Assembly: GCA_038002745.1 (NCBI GenBank)
Contig: JBBODD010000001.1
Span: forward strand, 3,720,001-3,784,000
Origin: Bacillus sp. FSL H8-0547
GTDB taxonomy: Bacteria > Bacillota > Bacilli > Bacillales > Bacillaceae
Reading direction: 5' to 3'
Length of the DNA: 64,000 nt
In this document: one piece after another, positions 62,828 through 64,000 of the stretch
Layout: each line of letters starts with the position of its first letter
Position numbering within the stretch: position 1 is the first letter of the stretch
The notes under the pieces: generated by a model
What the model was told of the DNA's origin: nothing
Databases searched by the model: none
The model's input: only the letters and a program-made list of their open reading frames with translations
Translations under genes and position numbers: made by a program

Positions 62828-62849
62828 ATGTTTCCGGTTCACTTTTATA

Positions 62850-62889
62850 CTCAAGACTGCTTCTAAACAGCAGTCTTGGGTTTTTTTTT
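62850..62889 (+). terminator. intrinsic terminator
   Basis: Stem CAAGACTGCT / AGCAGTCTTG, loop of 7, then GG and a run of nine T. Confidence 0.9.
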
Positions 62890-62934
62890 GTTGGTGTGGA
62901 GCGATGCCCAGTGTATCCCCGGATGCCAGCAGTA

Positions 62935-63055
62935 AAATGGATTCCTATAAGTTGTTGTTGCAGAAATAGAGGGTACCATTTTAGCGAAATGCATCCCTGT
63001 AAATTGCTAACCGCTAAATATAGGGTAACATTCTGGGAAAAATGCTTCCCCATAC
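62935..63055. repeat. tandem array 3, 52-53-bp period, degenerate
   Basis: Units starting AAATGG/AAATGC begin at 62935, 62987 and 63040 (52 and 53 bp). Unit 1 has AAATGG(TT)CC-like arms: AAATGGATTCCTATA with TAGAGGGTACCATTTT; unit 2 AAATGCATCCCTGTA with TATAGGGTAACATT. Each has a dyad round an AT-rich loop of about 17 bases; the third is cut short. It has the same period as arrays 1 and 2 but another sequence. Confidence 0.75.
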
Positions 63056-63099
63056 AAAGCACCATTAACGCGCTTCCTTATCTGACTCCCGGAGCTAAA

Positions 63100-63481
63100 C
63101 GAGCGATTCCGCTTTTCGCATGTCCAGCTCCGTCTCCTAGTCCTTCTGTCAGAACAAAATCACTGAAAAAGTCAAACCCGGACTTTTCCGGTGATTTCTT
63201 ATCTGCCTGCCAGGCCTGAACAGTCGATTCCGCTTTTCGCATTGTCCAGCTCCATCAGCCAACTCCTCCGTCAGAACAAAATCGCCCAAAAAGGCAAACC
63301 CGGCCTTTCTGGTCAATTTCTTTTCTGCCTGTCGGAGCTAAACGGCTGATTCCGCTTTTCCCATGTCCAGCTCCGCCTCCTAGTCCTTCTGTCAGAACAA
63401 AATCACCGAAAAAGTCAAACCCGGACTTTTCCGGTGATTTCTTATCTGACTGCCAGGCCTGAACAGTCGGCTCCGCTTTTC
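63100..63481 (-). repeat. 121-bp dispersed repeat, about three inverted copies
   Basis: The CCGCTTTTC end of the unit recurs at 63109, 63230, 63352 and 63473, so the period is 121-122 bp. Units contain GTCCAGCTCC, CAGAACAAAATCAC, and a hairpin (GAAAAAGTC / GACTTTTCC type). They are the reverse of the 44941-45226 copies. With array 3 they account for the gene-free stretch 62890-63545. Confidence 0.88.
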
Positions 63482-63545
63482 TGGCGCATTCCATGGTTTC
63501 AATGTTTCCCAAATGTGGAAATGAAAGGTGAAAGGCGGTGGGAGG

Positions 63546-64000
63546 ATGAAAACACAGGTTTTAGTCATTGGCGGGGGAGTTGGAGGGTTGACCGCTGCTC
63601 TGAAGCTTGCCAAGTGCGGGATCGATGTCTGCGTGGTAGAACAGACAAAAGGCTCCCCGCATTTGTATAAAGGGGAGCTGCTTCAGCCGAAAAGTCTTGA
63701 AATCTTTGACGCTCTCGGTTTATCAGAGCCTGTTCTAAGATCAGGACACCGGATCAATGAAATTGAAATGAATGAAATGAAACGTAAGAAAGGTTCATAT
63801 AGATTGCTTGGATCAGCTGTAATGCGTTACGGAATCATTGAGAGCAAGTTCAATTTTGCTTTGATGATCCCCCATGAAAAATTAAAGGAACTCCTGCTTG
63901 AAGAAGCCAAAAAGTTTCCTTCTTTCCATTACATACAGCCCGCGCGATTCAAGGCATTCAGTGATGATTCAACAGCGATTGTATCAATGGGAAAAGAGGA
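63546..64000 (+). CDS. FAD-dependent monooxygenase, cut by window end
   Basis: The first 151 codons of an open frame that runs past the window. The protein starts MKTQVLVIGGGVGGLTAALKL-like with the GxGxxG FAD/NAD-binding fold (residues 9-14), then an acidic end of strand 2 (VVEQ) and a GELLQPKSLEIF segment. This pattern is that of aromatic-ring or polyketide FAD monooxygenases (UbiH/PHBH type). GGTGGGAGG lies directly before the ATG, so AAAGG slightly upstream may serve. The substrate cannot be judged. Confidence 0.8.
   Translation, partial: MKTQVLVIGGGVGGLTAALKLAKCGIDVCVVEQTKGSPHLYKGELLQPKSLEIFDALGLSEPVLRSGHRINEIEMNEMKRKKGSYRLLGSAVMRYGIIESKFNFALMIPHEKLKELLLEEAKKFPSFHYIQPARFKAFSDDSTAIVSMGKE

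Noticed and set aside
62896-63219. 107-codon frame across array 3 and the 121-bp repeats
   Set aside because: It is repeat sequence read in one frame, with no start signal; the repeat periods are not multiples of three.

Overview
The window is a low-to-mid GC chromosomal segment of an endospore-forming Bacillaceae bacterium related to, but distinct from, Bacillus subtilis. The evidence is strong purine-rich ribosome binding sites, frequent GTG/TTG starts, intrinsic terminators after most transcription units, and many spore-associated genes (spo0M, gerT, cdaS, yhcN-like, squalene-hopene-type cyclase, glcU-gdh). No rRNA, tRNA, prophage, transposase gene or CRISPR array is visible. The genus cannot be fixed from the sequence alone.

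From about 5.6 to 44.9 kb the backbone follows the order I recall for the B. subtilis yod-yoj-odh region: yodM, yodL, deoD, yodJ, yodI, yodH, ctpA, mhqD, yodC/yodB, gerT, yojE, yojF-bshB2, norM, cdaS, cwlS, sodC, yojN-yojO, odhA-odhB. Several gene groups interrupt it: a uracil-DNA glycosylase-like gene, a WrbA-type flavoprotein, a hydroxybutyrate dehydrogenase plus GntP-type permease, a purine permease plus MFS transporter, ltaS, vanW, a YitT-type gene and two luciferase-like oxidoreductases. The left end (0-5.6 kb) carries a small basic protein, a Ser/Thr kinase and spo0M in one tight cluster, then two hypothetical genes, a methyltransferase and a TauE/SafE permease. The right end (45-64 kb) is an accessory stretch: old yellow enzyme, C45-type hydrolase, RsbR-like STAS protein, S9 peptidase, SDR, Eis-like acetyltransferase, terpene cyclase, dhaS, glcU-gdh, a PAS-STAS protein, a phospholipase D-like protein and a truncated FAD monooxygenase.

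Functional themes are electrophile and redox stress (YodB, YodC, WrbA, MhqD with an MhqR-like operator, BshB2 for bacillithiol, SodC), cell envelope and spore (CtpA, YodJ, CwlS, LtaS, YodM, CdaS, GerT), and central carbon (OdhAB and DhaS, both with candidate CcpA cre sites).

The most unusual content is intergenic. Three unrelated tandem arrays (11.94-12.38, 29.74-30.03 and 62.93-63.05 kb) share the same 52-bp period, and every unit carries an internal dyad. A separate pair of about 97-bp elements at 2.85-3.08 kb keeps the same hairpin with compensatory base changes. A 121-bp repeat family lies in inverted orientation at 45 and 63 kb. Four short genes were found by reading the intergenic sequence directly (5468-5614, 6662-6805, 24554-24673, 28213-28368); one encodes a two-CxxC zinc-ribbon protein.
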